A stretch of 64,000 nt of DNA from Mycobacterium kyogaense (GTDB taxonomy: Bacteria > Actinomycetota > Actinomycetes > Mycobacteriales > Mycobacteriaceae): contig NZ_QJUA01000014.1 in the NCBI RefSeq assembly GCF_003254575.1, positions 1-64,000 of the forward strand, in the 5' to 3' direction. How positions within the stretch are numbered: the stretch's first letter is position 1; each line of letters begins with the position of its first letter. Both the position numbers and the translations under genes were made by a program. The notes below the pieces were generated by a model. The model was given only the letters and a program-made list of their open reading frames with translations. It made no database searches and was not told the DNA's origin. Below, piece after piece: positions 35,855 through 45,190 of the stretch.

Positions 35855-36757
35855 TCAACTGGTGGGGCTGGTCGTGAAACCCAGCCAGCCGGCGACCGTC
35901 AGCACCGCATCCGCGAAGACAGCAGGCCTCTCCTGAGGCAGATTGTGGCCGCTGTCGACAGCACGGTGCTCGTGTCGTCCCAAAAACATGGGCGCGTGAT
36001 CGGCTGTTCCTCCCGGTTTGAGAGGGTCGTGCACTCCGTCCAACGTGACGGTGGGTACGGGGATGATGGGCCTGCGCGCCAGCGCCTCGCGCACGGCCGT
36101 GTACCGCGGATCTCCCTCGGCCGTGCCGAAATTGTGGCGATAGGCATGCACCACTACGTCGACGAAGTCCCGGTTGTCGAAGGACGAGGCAGTCGCCTCG
36201 TACACCGCCTCGTCGAAGCGCCACGTCGGCGACCACTGCCGCCACAGCATCATGCACATCTCGTGTCGATGCGCTGACAGGCTCTCGCGACCTCGTGGAC
36301 TCTGAAAAACATGCTGGTACCACGCCACGTGTTCCACCGATGGCGGAAACGCGTGCCGTTGTCGCTCGTCGATCACGTCGTAACCGGCCATCGACACGAG
36401 TCCCGAGATCAGGTCGGGCCACACTGCGGCAACGCCGCAGCACGCGAGTCCGCCCCAGTCATATCCGGCCACGATCGGGCGGACAAGGTGCAGCGCGCCG
36501 ATCAGTTGCCGGAGATCATCGGCCAGCGCCGCCTGTTCACCAGATCGGATGACGTCGGGCGTCGTGAAGCGGGTCGGTCCGAAGCCACGCGCGAAGGGCC
36601 GTATCACACGGGCGCCCCGACGAACCAGCCGAGGCGTCACTTCGTCGAAAGCCCGGACGTCATAAGGGAACCCGTGACACAGCACCACAGGCCAACCGTC
36701 AACGTCGCCGTCTTCCAGGTAGCCGATCCGAACGGTCTCGGTGTGTGCTTGCGCCAC
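35855..36757 (-). CDS. Alpha/beta hydrolase, epoxide-hydrolase-like
   Basis: 300 residues. HGFPYD at residues 29-34 supplies the oxyanion hole. The nucleophile elbow reads AGYDWGG with Asp100, as in epoxide hydrolases and haloalkane dehalogenases rather than Ser hydrolases. A cap region lies at about 135-210, then DGVHDPL, and the catalytic His is in DSGHNLPQERP. It should open an epoxide or remove a halide, substrate unknown. It lies downstream of the IclR gene on the same strand after 87 bases. Confidence 0.8.
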   Translation of the reverse strand: MAQAHTETVRIGYLEDGDVDGWPVVLCHGFPYDVRAFDEVTPRLVRRGARVIRPFARGFGPTRFTTPDVIRSGEQAALADDLRQLIGALHLVRPIVAGYDWGGLACCGVAAVWPDLISGLVSMAGYDVIDERQRHAFPPSVEHVAWYQHVFQSPRGRESLSAHRHEMCMMLWRQWSPTWRFDEAVYEATASSFDNRDFVDVVVHAYRHNFGTAEGDPRYTAVREALARRPIIPVPTVTLDGVHDPLKPGGTADHAPMFLGRHEHRAVDSGHNLPQERPAVFADAVLTVAGWLGFTTSPTS

Positions 36758-36844
36758 CGAGGAACCCTACTCGAAGCCGTCGGGTCCCGTCGTCTCGTGC
36801 TGGCGTAGGGCACCCAGGCGGGAATCAGCGCCTCGAATGGTCGT

Positions 36845-37684
36845 TCACGCAACGATCATGTCGTCGGGGTCAGTCAGCGCGTGGGGTGCGTGACTCATCG
36901 ACCAATTGTCCACCAGACGTCCGATGGCGACGGCAGAACTCATCACTGCCGGCGCAAGCCGCTCCGGATCCACCCGATTGATCGGCACGGTGGCAGAAAG
37001 GGCGGCGAATGCACGTCCCGCGTAGTTGACGATGGGCGCCGCGATTCCCGCGCAATCCGCCCTCACCTCACCCACCTCGACAGCAAATCCCCGGGCCTGC
37101 ACCGTACGGAGTTGCCTGTGCAGTGCGGCTGGTGTGCAGACACTGCGCGCTGTCAGTCGTGGCAGTGGAACCTGCGGTAGTTGGCCGCCGTGAGCGGCCA
37201 TCCAATCGGCGAGAAGAACCTTCCCGGACGAGGAACACGATGTGGGCAGCCGGCTGCCGACCTGGAACTCCCCGAGTACGTTGCCTCGACCTGCAATCTT
37301 TTCGACGCAGAGGATGTGCTCCGATCCATCGAGGATCGAGATGTTGACCGACGTATGCACCGTGGAGAACAGATCGGTGAGCAGCGGGCGGGCGATCTGG
37401 CGCAGCGCCACCGTCAGAGGGACGCGCTGGCTCATCTCGAAAATGCGCACTCCCAGTTGGTAATTGTCTCCCCGGCGCGCGAGGAATCCCCAGTGCACCA
37501 GCTCTTGAGCGAGCCGGTAAGTGGAGGCCTTGCTGACACCACTTCGCTGGCTCAGCTCGGTGAGTCCAAGGGAAATGGTCCCGGGGCCGAAGGCGCCCAA
37601 CAGAAGATGCGCCTTTCCGAGGACAGACTTGTCATACGGGGGCGTCCTGAGTGGTTGCTCGGTGGCCGGCGCTGAAGTGGTCAT
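36845..37684 (-). CDS. IclR family transcriptional regulator
   Basis: 279 residues from ATG 37684 with GGAG eight bases upstream. The winged HTH lies at about 20-80 (LGLTELSQRSGVSKASTYRLAQELVHWGFL). The IclR effector domain follows at about 95-265 with GSRLPTSCSSSGKVLLAD and GEVRADCAGIAAPIVN. A perfect palindrome upstream is a probable autoregulatory operator shared with the divergent NTF2-like gene. Confidence 0.88.
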   Translation of the reverse strand: MTTSAPATEQPLRTPPYDKSVLGKAHLLLGAFGPGTISLGLTELSQRSGVSKASTYRLAQELVHWGFLARRGDNYQLGVRIFEMSQRVPLTVALRQIARPLLTDLFSTVHTSVNISILDGSEHILCVEKIAGRGNVLGEFQVGSRLPTSCSSSGKVLLADWMAAHGGQLPQVPLPRLTARSVCTPAALHRQLRTVQARGFAVEVGEVRADCAGIAAPIVNYAGRAFAALSATVPINRVDPERLAPAVMSSAVAIGRLVDNWSMSHAPHALTDPDDMIVA

Positions 37685-37722
37685 GAGGTTCTCCAGGGGC
37701 TGCGGGACTGTGATCCCCGCTA

Positions 37723-37744
37723 TTGTTATCCACTTGGATAACAA
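37723..37744. promoter_or_regulatory. 22-bp palindromic operator
   Basis: TTGTTATCCA (37723-37732) and TGGATAACAA (37735-37744) are perfect inverted 10-base arms separated by CT. The site is 39 bases before the IclR start and in the shared region with the divergent NTF2-like gene, so it is the likely binding site of that IclR protein. Confidence 0.7.
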
Positions 37745-37959
37745 AGAAAAGCCCAAATGTTAACTCGGTGTCAAACTTCTTTTCCGATGCAACCGTTGGA
37801 AGGCAGACGGGCAGCGCGAGCTGCCCGTCTCACTCGCAGCCGAGCACCCGCCTCTGTCGGGACCGGGGCAGAGGTTCACTCAGTGAATCGTCGGCTGGTC
37901 ACCGATCGGTGCCGCAGCTTCTATGGGACCGACCGACTCATGACCCTCGAAGGACACCG

Positions 37960-38370
37960 ATGACTGACGACGAGAGTGCGATTCGAACTGTGTGTGAGGC
38001 GTTCGGTCGAGCCATGCAGGCGATGGACATCGGAGCGCTGGAAAATCTGTGGGACAGCAGCTACGGGCATCTGATCTACCAGCCCGAGGAGTACCCGACC
38101 GCATGCACCACGTGGGATGAAATCGTTGCGTATTGGAACTACATCCCCGGCGTCATCGACCGAATCGTGGAATGGCGCGAGATCGGCGCCGACGTGGCAT
38201 TGCTGGGCGACGCCGCCTTGGTGTACTGGACATGTCTCACCGCCTTCGAATTCAAGGATTCCGAAGACCAACTCGCCGGGGAGATCCGTTTCAGCCTCGG
38301 ATTGCGCCGCACCGCAAGCGGCTGGCGGCTCATTCATTGCCACGAGTCCCGTCAGCTCATCGTTGGCTAG
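37960..38370 (+). CDS. NTF2-like/SnoaL-fold protein
   Basis: 136 residues from ATG 37960 after AAGGA. AIRTVCEAFGRAMQAMDIGALENLWDSSY and the C-terminal GWRLIHCHESRQLI give the NTF2-like (SnoaL_3) fold. It is divergent from the IclR regulator, whose palindromic operator lies in between, so it is probably the main regulated gene. The substrate is unknown. Confidence 0.75.
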   Translation: MTDDESAIRTVCEAFGRAMQAMDIGALENLWDSSYGHLIYQPEEYPTACTTWDEIVAYWNYIPGVIDRIVEWREIGADVALLGDAALVYWTCLTAFEFKDSEDQLAGEIRFSLGLRRTASGWRLIHCHESRQLIVG

Positions 38371-38738
38371 ACGGCAGGGGTGATCTCCGACGTGGAATCC
38401 GGGGTTGCGGGCCGCGGCCCCCACTCACCGTGGTTCACCGAGTAGGGAGTCGCCGGCCCGGACTTGTCCGACAGTCGTGAGAGGCGGCGTCTGGCAACAC
38501 CATTGGCTGCTGTGTGCATCCCCCTGACCGCGCGTCACCAATCACACGCTCGCCTCACAGACTGGCCGAGGGCGCAACGAGGCGCCGTCGGGGTCGCTCC
38601 CCGGTGGCGCCTCACCCTGCCCTGTTGACGAACGTCTCGGCACATCAGGCGCTCTGACTACGGACGTCAGGTACCGCGTGGCGCGGCGGCGTGAGCGAAG
38701 ACCTCCGAGTGGAGCGCGAGCTGCTGAGAGCACACAGT
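38371..38738. other. Intergenic gap between convergent genes
   Basis: These 368 bases lie between the convergent NTF2-like and APC permease genes. I see no convincing coding frame, only short ORFs without a supporting ribosome binding site. The gap holds two strong stem-loops, listed separately, and otherwise no recognised feature. Confidence 0.6.
38579..38613. terminator. Bidirectional stem-loop
   Basis: GAGGCGCC (38579-38586) and GGCGCCTC (38606-38613) are perfect inverted arms. Inside them CGGGG pairs with CCCCG after a GT/GT mismatch, around a five-base loop. It lies between convergent genes and is probably a terminator for both strands, without a T-tract as is common in mycobacteria. 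Confidence 0.55.
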
Positions 38739-38754
38739 TCACTCCGGAGGTCTT
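38698..38754. terminator. Long stem-loop at the permease 3' end
   Basis: AAGACCTCCGAGTG (38698-38711) pairs with CACTCCGGAGGTCTT (38740-38754), one base bulged, around a 28-base loop. The right arm overlaps the stop codon and last codons of the minus-strand permease gene, so it probably ends that transcript. Confidence 0.5.
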
Positions 38755-40229
38755 GGTGTCTCCGTCAGGTCAGAACGGCTAGCTTCGGGTTGCCCGGCTG
38801 ACGGCCTCGCCTGGCTCGGCTCGCGGTGCCGCCACCCGACCACCGCCCCCGTGGCGAGCGCCAGGAATGGAAGCGCTGGCAGAGAGTCGTACAACGCGCC
38901 GGATTTGCCGGTCAGCATCGAGAAGCTGCTCAAGATGAGTATCAGAGCACCGGTGAGGCCCACGAGCCCGAGCGCAGGCGCCACCCGCCTCATCAGCAGC
39001 CCGCCCGGTGAACCTGATGTCGGGTCAGGGGTTCGGAGATAACGGATGATGGAGACCGCCGCCAACGCCTGAAGGAGTACGACTGACAGCGCACCGAGAC
39101 CGAACGTCACCGCCCCGGTGTCGAGGTAGGGGTCCGCGCCGAGCAGACCCAGACCGCCGACGATGATGACCACCAACACCAGTTGACCAAGGGTTGCGCG
39201 GGTCGGTGCGCCGGTCCGGCCGTCGACCACGCTGAACCAGCGGGGCGCCAGCCGCTCCTCGGCCAAGGACTGCAGGTACCGGGCCGCGAAGTTGGTCATT
39301 CCCAAGGTGGTTGCGAAGAGACTGGTCACCAGCACCACCGATGCCGCATGGAAGAGATAGTTCCCGCCGAACTGTCTGGCCAAGTCGAAATAGAGGGCGC
39401 CCCCTGAGGCGGTCGCCGCTTCCTGGATCTTGTCGACGCCGTACACGCTGGTAGCCAGCCAGGTACAGATGGTGAAGAACGCAGCCAACAGCCCGACGCT
39501 GATCATGAGCGCGCGCGGAATCGTGCGGTGGGGGTTTCGTGCCTCGCGGGCGTAGAGGGTCGCAGCTTCGAGGCCGAGGAAGCTCAGGAACGCATACATG
39601 ATCGCAACACCGGGTGCGCCGCTGACGATCACCTCAGGACGAAGAACATCAGGGGTGAACGCGGCAAGGCCCTTGACCGCGACGATGGCCACGTCGAGTA
39701 CCAACACCACCGCCATCTCGGCGACCACGAGGATTCCGACCACGCGCGCACTGACGTCGATCTGCCGGGTGGCCAGCAACCCGACGGTCAGCACGAGTAT
39801 CGCGAAATAATAACCCCATGCCAGGTCAACGCCCATTTCCTGCTGGACGACGTACCGGATGTAATACGTGCTGGCCGCCGCCGCGCCGATCAGCACCGAG
39901 GTGTACGCAAGCAGAGCCAGCGTGGCCCCTGCGCTCGCGGCGATGTTGCCCAGTCCTGCGCGGATATAGGTGTAAAGAGCACCAGCGCTCGGCATGGTCT
40001 TGCCCATCTCGGCATAGCCGGCGATGAAGCACAGCAGGACGACACCCACGAGCGCGTACATGAAGGTCGTCGACGGTCCACCGAAACCGAACGCGAGTGG
40101 GGCGACGCTGACCACACCCGTCATCGGAGCGATGGCGGCCAACACCAAGAACACGATCCGGCTGGTGGTGAGGACGCGGGGAACCTGTTGCTGGCCAGCG
40201 CCAATGCCTTCGGTTCGTGCATCGGTCAC
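38739..40229 (-). CDS. APC superfamily permease (Rieske-linked)
   Basis: 496 residues with about 12 hydrophobic helices. APC marks are the broken helix 1 (LAAIAPMTGVVS), MPSAGALYTYIRAGLG, and FLGLEAATLYAREARNPHRTIPRA in the middle. Its ATG overlaps the stop of the upstream Rieske oxygenase gene as ATGA, so the two are translationally coupled. It probably imports the oxygenase substrate, perhaps an amine or quaternary amine. Confidence 0.85.
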   Translation of the reverse strand: MTDARTEGIGAGQQQVPRVLTTSRIVFLVLAAIAPMTGVVSVAPLAFGFGGPSTTFMYALVGVVLLCFIAGYAEMGKTMPSAGALYTYIRAGLGNIAASAGATLALLAYTSVLIGAAAASTYYIRYVVQQEMGVDLAWGYYFAILVLTVGLLATRQIDVSARVVGILVVAEMAVVLVLDVAIVAVKGLAAFTPDVLRPEVIVSGAPGVAIMYAFLSFLGLEAATLYAREARNPHRTIPRALMISVGLLAAFFTICTWLATSVYGVDKIQEAATASGGALYFDLARQFGGNYLFHAASVVLVTSLFATTLGMTNFAARYLQSLAEERLAPRWFSVVDGRTGAPTRATLGQLVLVVIIVGGLGLLGADPYLDTGAVTFGLGALSVVLLQALAAVSIIRYLRTPDPTSGSPGGLLMRRVAPALGLVGLTGALILILSSFSMLTGKSGALYDSLPALPFLALATGAVVGWRHREPSQARPSAGQPEASRSDLTETPRPPE

Positions 40230-41332
40230 TGCATTGCCTCCCGCAGACGTTGCTGGTAGCCGATCACCTGATGCTCGGTGGCCGGCAGCAGTCGGCTGAT
40301 CGGCGTCTGCGCCAGATGCATGCTCGGTTGGATCTTGCTGATCGCTTCGAGGTCTTCCCTGAAGGTCACGTCATACATTTCGCCTCGCCGCTCGACGGTT
40401 TCGTCGGACATGATCGGATTTCGGAAGGAGTCGAACATGAGCCGCGTTTCGTCAGCGGAGATGGGTAGAGCTGTTCCGCAGAATGAGACCACGTCGTCGA
40501 CTCCCATGAAATTGCTCGGGAAGAGCATCATGAAATCCAGCCCCTGGGCCGGCTCTCCACCGAGTTCGGCAGGCTGTTCGATCGCGGGCCCGTGTTGCGT
40601 CCACGCATTGCGGTAGGACCGCACGTCGTAGTTGTCGCGGTCGGTCATGAAGCATTGCGAGATGGAGTCCGCGTGAATGGATGAGCAGTGGTAGCACTCA
40701 GCCGTGTTGTCGATGAACAGTTTCCAGTTGGCCTTGACCACGTACTCACTGCGACCTGTGAAGACATAGCCTGCGGAGCGACGCTGGATGTTCTCGACGA
40801 ACTGCGCACAGTCCGCCAAGCCCGACCACATCGAGTCGGCGGACGGCTCGGCATTGACGAAGATCCATGGGCCGATCGTCTCCAACTGAACCGGCTGCAG
40901 TCCGAACTTGGCTTTGTCGAAACTGCTGTCACCGTGTGTACCGGGGGCGCCTGCCAATGTGCCGTCCAAGCGGTACGTCCAGCTGTGGTAGCCGCACTGC
41001 AACATCCGGCCATTACCCGATGTTTCGACAACCGGATGCCACCGGTGGCGACACACGTTGAGAAACGCACGCAGCACACCGTCTTTGTCCTTCGTCACCA
41101 CAACCGGTGTCTGTCCCGCCTGGCCGATGATTCGATTACACGCGTCGAGCTGCCCGGTGTGCCCGAGGTAGTGCCATCCTGGGGCGAAGACCTTGGCCCG
41201 CTCCCGCTGCAGGACATCCGGGTCGGAGTAGTTCTGGGGCGGCAGTCCGTCCACCCCCTCTGGCGGGAGGGATCCCGCGGTAGGGCCTCCTGAACCCTTC
41301 CTGGTCAGGATGTCTTCAGCGGTCTCAGTCAT
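40226..41332 (-). CDS. Rieske non-heme iron oxygenase, alpha subunit
   Basis: 368 residues. The Rieske cluster ligands are Cys94-x-His96 (NVCRHRWHP) and Cys113-x2-His116 (QCGYHSW). The mononuclear iron His215 and His220 lie in NTAECYHCSSIH, where the Asp-bridging NT and Glu are seen. The short length and the ECYH motif resemble the GbcA/CntA/stachydrine-demethylase branch, which hydroxylates or demethylates quaternary amines. That branch call is moderate. No reductase partner lies beside it. It is in an operon with a permease and divergent from a TetR gene. Confidence 0.85.
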   Translation of the reverse strand: MTETAEDILTRKGSGGPTAGSLPPEGVDGLPPQNYSDPDVLQRERAKVFAPGWHYLGHTGQLDACNRIIGQAGQTPVVVTKDKDGVLRAFLNVCRHRWHPVVETSGNGRMLQCGYHSWTYRLDGTLAGAPGTHGDSSFDKAKFGLQPVQLETIGPWIFVNAEPSADSMWSGLADCAQFVENIQRRSAGYVFTGRSEYVVKANWKLFIDNTAECYHCSSIHADSISQCFMTDRDNYDVRSYRNAWTQHGPAIEQPAELGGEPAQGLDFMMLFPSNFMGVDDVVSFCGTALPISADETRLMFDSFRNPIMSDETVERRGEMYDVTFREDLEAISKIQPSMHLAQTPISRLLPATEHQVIGYQQRLREAMQ

Positions 41333-41607
41333 CGTCGCAGCTCCCGTCGAGATGCATGGCCACGCTCGTCGCGACCTCCCTGATAGATCTCACGTCTTGC
41401 TGCGGCCCACGTCACTTTGTTGGACCGCTCAACGAAACACGTCGTCTGAGAGAGGGCTTGCTCGCCCTTGCCATACGATGACTGGATCAATGGGCGACAT
41501 CGACGAGCCCCCGGGTGTCGGTTCACCCTCTAGAGAAGACCGGCGAAACCGACACCGGCTGTGCGTGAGCCGCCGGGACTCGACTCCGGGTGAATGGGAG
41601 AACTCAC

Positions 41608-42192
41608 ATGGGACGCGCGCATCAGCAGTCCAACGCTCGACCGGAGCCATCGACCCGTGATCGCCTGCTCGAGGCAGTGGTGGAGATCGCGGGCCTGCAG
41701 GGAGAATCGGCAGTCACGTACAGATCAGTGGCCACACGGGCTGGCGTGACCCACGGCCTCGTTCGGCACTACTTCGGTAGTCGCGGAGCGATGCTGGATG
41801 AGGCGTTCACGATGGCCGCCCAATGGGATATCTCTGAAACCAAGCTTGCCGTCAGCGACCCGCAAGACTTCATGCGTGGGCTGGTGGGCATGCTCGACGA
41901 AGGGTCGGGTCGGCAGTTGATGCAGTTCGATCTCATCCTCGCCGCGGCTCGCAACGAAAGGCTGATGAGTACTGCCAGAGCCGTGTATGAACGGTATTTC
42001 GAGACGGCTTCGGTGACCATGGAGAGCCTTGGGATTCCCGACGATCAAAACCATTGGGCCGCTTTGTTTTTCGCAATGGTCGACGGAATAACCCTGCAGC
42101 ATTTCATTTTTCAGGATGACGAGCGAACAGAAGAACTTCTCGAAAAGCTTCGACGCCTTCTCGGATTCGTAGCTTCCACCGGCAAGATCTGA
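41608..42192 (+). CDS. TetR family transcriptional regulator
   Basis: 194 residues from ATG 41608 (GGGAGAA upstream; an ATG 18 bases earlier is also in frame). The HTH is at about 20-60 (AVTYRSVATRAGVTHGLVRHYFGSRGAMLDEAF) and the ligand domain follows. It is divergent from the Rieske/permease operon across 275 bases and is its likely repressor. The 3' end nearly meets the convergent APC permease gene. Confidence 0.85.
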   Translation: MGRAHQQSNARPEPSTRDRLLEAVVEIAGLQGESAVTYRSVATRAGVTHGLVRHYFGSRGAMLDEAFTMAAQWDISETKLAVSDPQDFMRGLVGMLDEGSGRQLMQFDLILAAARNERLMSTARAVYERYFETASVTMESLGIPDDQNHWAALFFAMVDGITLQHFIFQDDERTEELLEKLRRLLGFVASTGKI

Positions 42193-42206
42193 GCGATGGC
42201 AGGGAG

Positions 42207-43733
42207 TCATCCCAGGTTGAATAGCCGCTGTTCTTCGGCGGTCGGCAACGGGGTGTCCGGCTCTGACAGTGTGAGGGGTCTGCGATCCTGGACGATGCGG
42301 CGAAAAACCCAGAGTGCCAGCGAGATCAACAGCACGGATACGCCCACCCCGACGCTCGAATATCCACCGTATCCGGTGTCGGAGGGAAATGCGACACCGA
42401 ATGCGATCAGCAGTGCATTGAAGATCAGTAGCACCCAGGTCAGCACGATCCACGGTCTTCCGAGTCGGATCGGGCGCGGCCATGCCGGTCGATCACGGCG
42501 GAGGACCAGCACGGCAGCCAATCCGAGAGTCATTGCCAGCATGTAGCCGAGGTTGGCCGCCAGGATGATCGCGACCGGTGAGGCCAGCGTGAACAGCAGT
42601 AGCAGGTTGACCACCATGTCCAACGTCATGGCGCGCGCCGGAACTCCGCGAGGGCTGAGTTCGCCGAACTGCTTGATGGTCATTCCGTCTCTGGCGAGTG
42701 CGTACAGTGACCGGCCCGCGGCGGCGGTGCCGGCGTTCATCCCGAGCACCAGATTGCCGATCAGACAGGCGATGACGAACTTGCCCATCGCCGACGAGTC
42801 GAACAGTTGCTCGTAAGCGCCCGCATAGAACCCGGACGGATCCTCGGCAATATCCGAAACTGACTGCATACCACCAAGTCCGAGTGGGAGTACGAGATAC
42901 ACCGACAGGCCGAGGACAGCCGACGCACGCAACGCTTTCGTGGATTCACGTCGGTTGACGTACTCCGGCGCGAATGCAGCACACAGTTCGGCGCCGTATG
43001 AGGTCCAGCCCATGACGAAAAGCCACACGAGAATCACCTTCCAGCCATCGAAGCTGGACAACGGGGGTATCTGCCAGACCAGGTTTGTGGCGTGCCAGTC
43101 GGACATGAAGAAACCGACTCCTGCCGCGACGATGGGGACGATCAGCAGCGTACCCGTGAGGTAACCGAACCACACCGCTGTCTTGATGCCTGTGACGTTG
43201 AACAGCCACACGAGGACGATGAGCAGAGCACCGATGATGGCACCGCTGGACAGATGGATGAAACCGAGATCCGCACGCCATGCCAGACCGGGCAACCAGG
43301 TCGCTTCGATCAGCGAGCCGACCGTCAATCCGGTGATCGACAGAGTGATGGACCAGCCGAACCAGTATCCGAACGCCGCGAGTACGCCGATGGGGGCGAA
43401 GTACTTCTTGAACGCCTCGTGTGAGTACATCGCGACACCGCCGGCCTTGTTCGGAAACATCGCAGCCAATTCGGAAAAGATGAACGCCTGCAGACCTCCG
43501 ATCAGCGACGACAATCCCCAGAGAATTCCAGCGCCGAGGACTCCCAACCCGACGTAGCTGTATCCCATCGAGATGAAGAGTCCGCCGGCAGCGGAGAACG
43601 CGAAGATCAGAGTGTGATGCCACCGCAACGTGCGCAGGAACGTCGGCGGTTCGCCATCGGTTTTCGGATTCGCGCTGTGCGCGGGTTCCCCTTCAGATGA
43701 TGCCGGGATGGAAACGTCGTCCTTGAAGGTCAT
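42207..43733 (-). CDS. APC superfamily permease (amine-oxidase-linked)
   Basis: 508 residues from ATG 43733, which overlaps the amine oxidase stop as ATGA. About 12 hydrophobic helices: AAGGLFISMGYSYVGLGVLGAG at helix 1, KAGGVAMYSHEAFKKY after helix 2, and GAELCAAFAPEYVNRRESTKALRAS in the middle. Coupling to a flavin amine oxidase suggests uptake of an amine or amino acid used by that enzyme. Confidence 0.85.
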   Translation of the reverse strand: MTFKDDVSIPASSEGEPAHSANPKTDGEPPTFLRTLRWHHTLIFAFSAAGGLFISMGYSYVGLGVLGAGILWGLSSLIGGLQAFIFSELAAMFPNKAGGVAMYSHEAFKKYFAPIGVLAAFGYWFGWSITLSITGLTVGSLIEATWLPGLAWRADLGFIHLSSGAIIGALLIVLVWLFNVTGIKTAVWFGYLTGTLLIVPIVAAGVGFFMSDWHATNLVWQIPPLSSFDGWKVILVWLFVMGWTSYGAELCAAFAPEYVNRRESTKALRASAVLGLSVYLVLPLGLGGMQSVSDIAEDPSGFYAGAYEQLFDSSAMGKFVIACLIGNLVLGMNAGTAAAGRSLYALARDGMTIKQFGELSPRGVPARAMTLDMVVNLLLLFTLASPVAIILAANLGYMLAMTLGLAAVLVLRRDRPAWPRPIRLGRPWIVLTWVLLIFNALLIAFGVAFPSDTGYGGYSSVGVGVSVLLISLALWVFRRIVQDRRPLTLSEPDTPLPTAEEQRLFNLG

Positions 43734-45043
43734 GCTCGCGCCTCCATGATCGAGCGCGCTGCCGCCCGTCCGGATTCGAGCGCGCCTTCTATCCATCCGA
43801 TCCAGGTGGTGGCCAGATCCGCGTTCGCGAATGCGATACGTCCCACCGGTGCGCTGATCTCGGATGCCGAGGCGCTGAGATAGCCGGGGGGATAGCCGAT
43901 CCACGATCCCTGCGACCAGGGGTCTTCCTTCCAGTCGTGGGCCACGTAGTCGATCAGCGTTGCCTCCGGCAGAACCTGGCGTAGCGCGGTGGCCACCGCG
44001 GTGCGGTCGACGGGTCGGAACGTGCTGGGGGGCGAGGCAAAAGCCACCATGATCACACCCTCGGGCACCCGGTACTGGGTGTTGAGGCACAGAAGGTCGG
44101 TGCCGCGCCCGAGGCCGAAGAAGCCGTCGGGCGCGTCATCGACCAGAATCCAGAATTTGACCATGCGCCCCTGGTGCCCCTGCTCGGCCAGCGCACGCTT
44201 GGCGCCGAACAGGGTCGGTCCGAAATCCACGTCATGCCAGGTGTTCACGGGCGTAGCGAAGACGACGTCAGAAGCGCGCATGCTTCCACGACTGGTCTGG
44301 ACTTCGACCGAATCGACGAACGACTCGATCTTGTGCACCGGCGTGTCCAGATGGATCACGACCGATTCCGTCGCTGCCAGGCCGTCCACCAGCGAGGCTG
44401 TGCCGTCTGCGAACTTCTGCGAGGCCACGGCCAGCCATCCGTAGGGGCTGTTTCCCATGCCGGCAAGAAGCGAGAAGGCGTCCAGGGCCGACCACTCACT
44501 TTCGTCGGCACCCATCCCCAGCGAGGCCATCATGAAGATGAACTCTTCTACCGGGTGTGGGAGCTTCAGCTGGCTGACCCATTGCGCGAGTGACACGTCC
44601 AGGTCTTCGAGCCCGCCTTGGACGTCCCGCCGTACGGTGGGATCGATCCGCCGGCTGGCCATGGCGATGTCCACCCACGCTCGTTCCAGTTCATACAGAT
44701 CGTCACCTTCGATGGGGAACGCCGGCGTGAACGGCGCGCCGGTCAGCGCCCAGCGAAACGATGCCTCCGCCTCAGACACGAGCGACAGACCGTATCGATT
44801 CACTTCGTCCATGACCAGCGGATGATTCCTCGACGACACCCATGTGCCTCCGAGTTCCACCTTGCGCGTCGTCCCCGGAAACGTCCGATACTCAGTTCGT
44901 CCGCCGAGGCGGGGCCGCGCCTCCAGAACCTGGACAGTTCTTCCGGACGCGGCGAGATCGCGCGCAGCGACGAGGCCTGCGATCCCACCGCCGACGACGA
45001 TGGCGTCAGCGGTGGCGGGCAACGGTGCGTGAAAGTGGGTCAT
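43730..45043 (-). CDS. Flavin-containing amine oxidase
   Basis: 437 residues from ATG 45043 (AGAGGA upstream). IVVGGGIAGLVAARDLAASG, then VLEARPRLGGRT and LGGTWVSSRNHP are the FAD-binding and GG-motif segments of the monoamine oxidase/L-amino acid oxidase family. The C-terminal segment near GRIAFANADLATTWIGWIEGALESG closes the FAD site. It oxidises a primary amine to an aldehyde plus ammonia and hydrogen peroxide. It is coupled to a downstream permease and divergent from an aldehyde dehydrogenase that could take the aldehyde. Confidence 0.88.
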   Translation of the reverse strand: MTHFHAPLPATADAIVVGGGIAGLVAARDLAASGRTVQVLEARPRLGGRTEYRTFPGTTRKVELGGTWVSSRNHPLVMDEVNRYGLSLVSEAEASFRWALTGAPFTPAFPIEGDDLYELERAWVDIAMASRRIDPTVRRDVQGGLEDLDVSLAQWVSQLKLPHPVEEFIFMMASLGMGADESEWSALDAFSLLAGMGNSPYGWLAVASQKFADGTASLVDGLAATESVVIHLDTPVHKIESFVDSVEVQTSRGSMRASDVVFATPVNTWHDVDFGPTLFGAKRALAEQGHQGRMVKFWILVDDAPDGFFGLGRGTDLLCLNTQYRVPEGVIMVAFASPPSTFRPVDRTAVATALRQVLPEATLIDYVAHDWKEDPWSQGSWIGYPPGYLSASASEISAPVGRIAFANADLATTWIGWIEGALESGRAAARSIMEARA

Positions 45044-45080
45044 GTGGTCCTCTGCGGTTCCTTGCCGACAACATCGACGT

Positions 45081-45098
45081 TCTACGTAGATCACGTGA
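45081..45098. promoter_or_regulatory. Tandem palindromes in the amine oxidase/aldehyde dehydrogenase divergent promoter
   Basis: TCTACGTAGA (45081-45090) is directly followed by TCACGTGA (45091-45098). Both are perfect palindromes. They lie between the divergent starts at 45043 and 45191 and are a candidate operator for both genes. Confidence 0.4.
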
Positions 45099-45190
45099 CG
45101 CTAACCCCGGACTGAGGAGAAATCAGGCCACGAGTTCGCTCACCGATCCGAGGACTTCCAGGTTCTTCTCTTCTCGGTGATTCTGGATGG

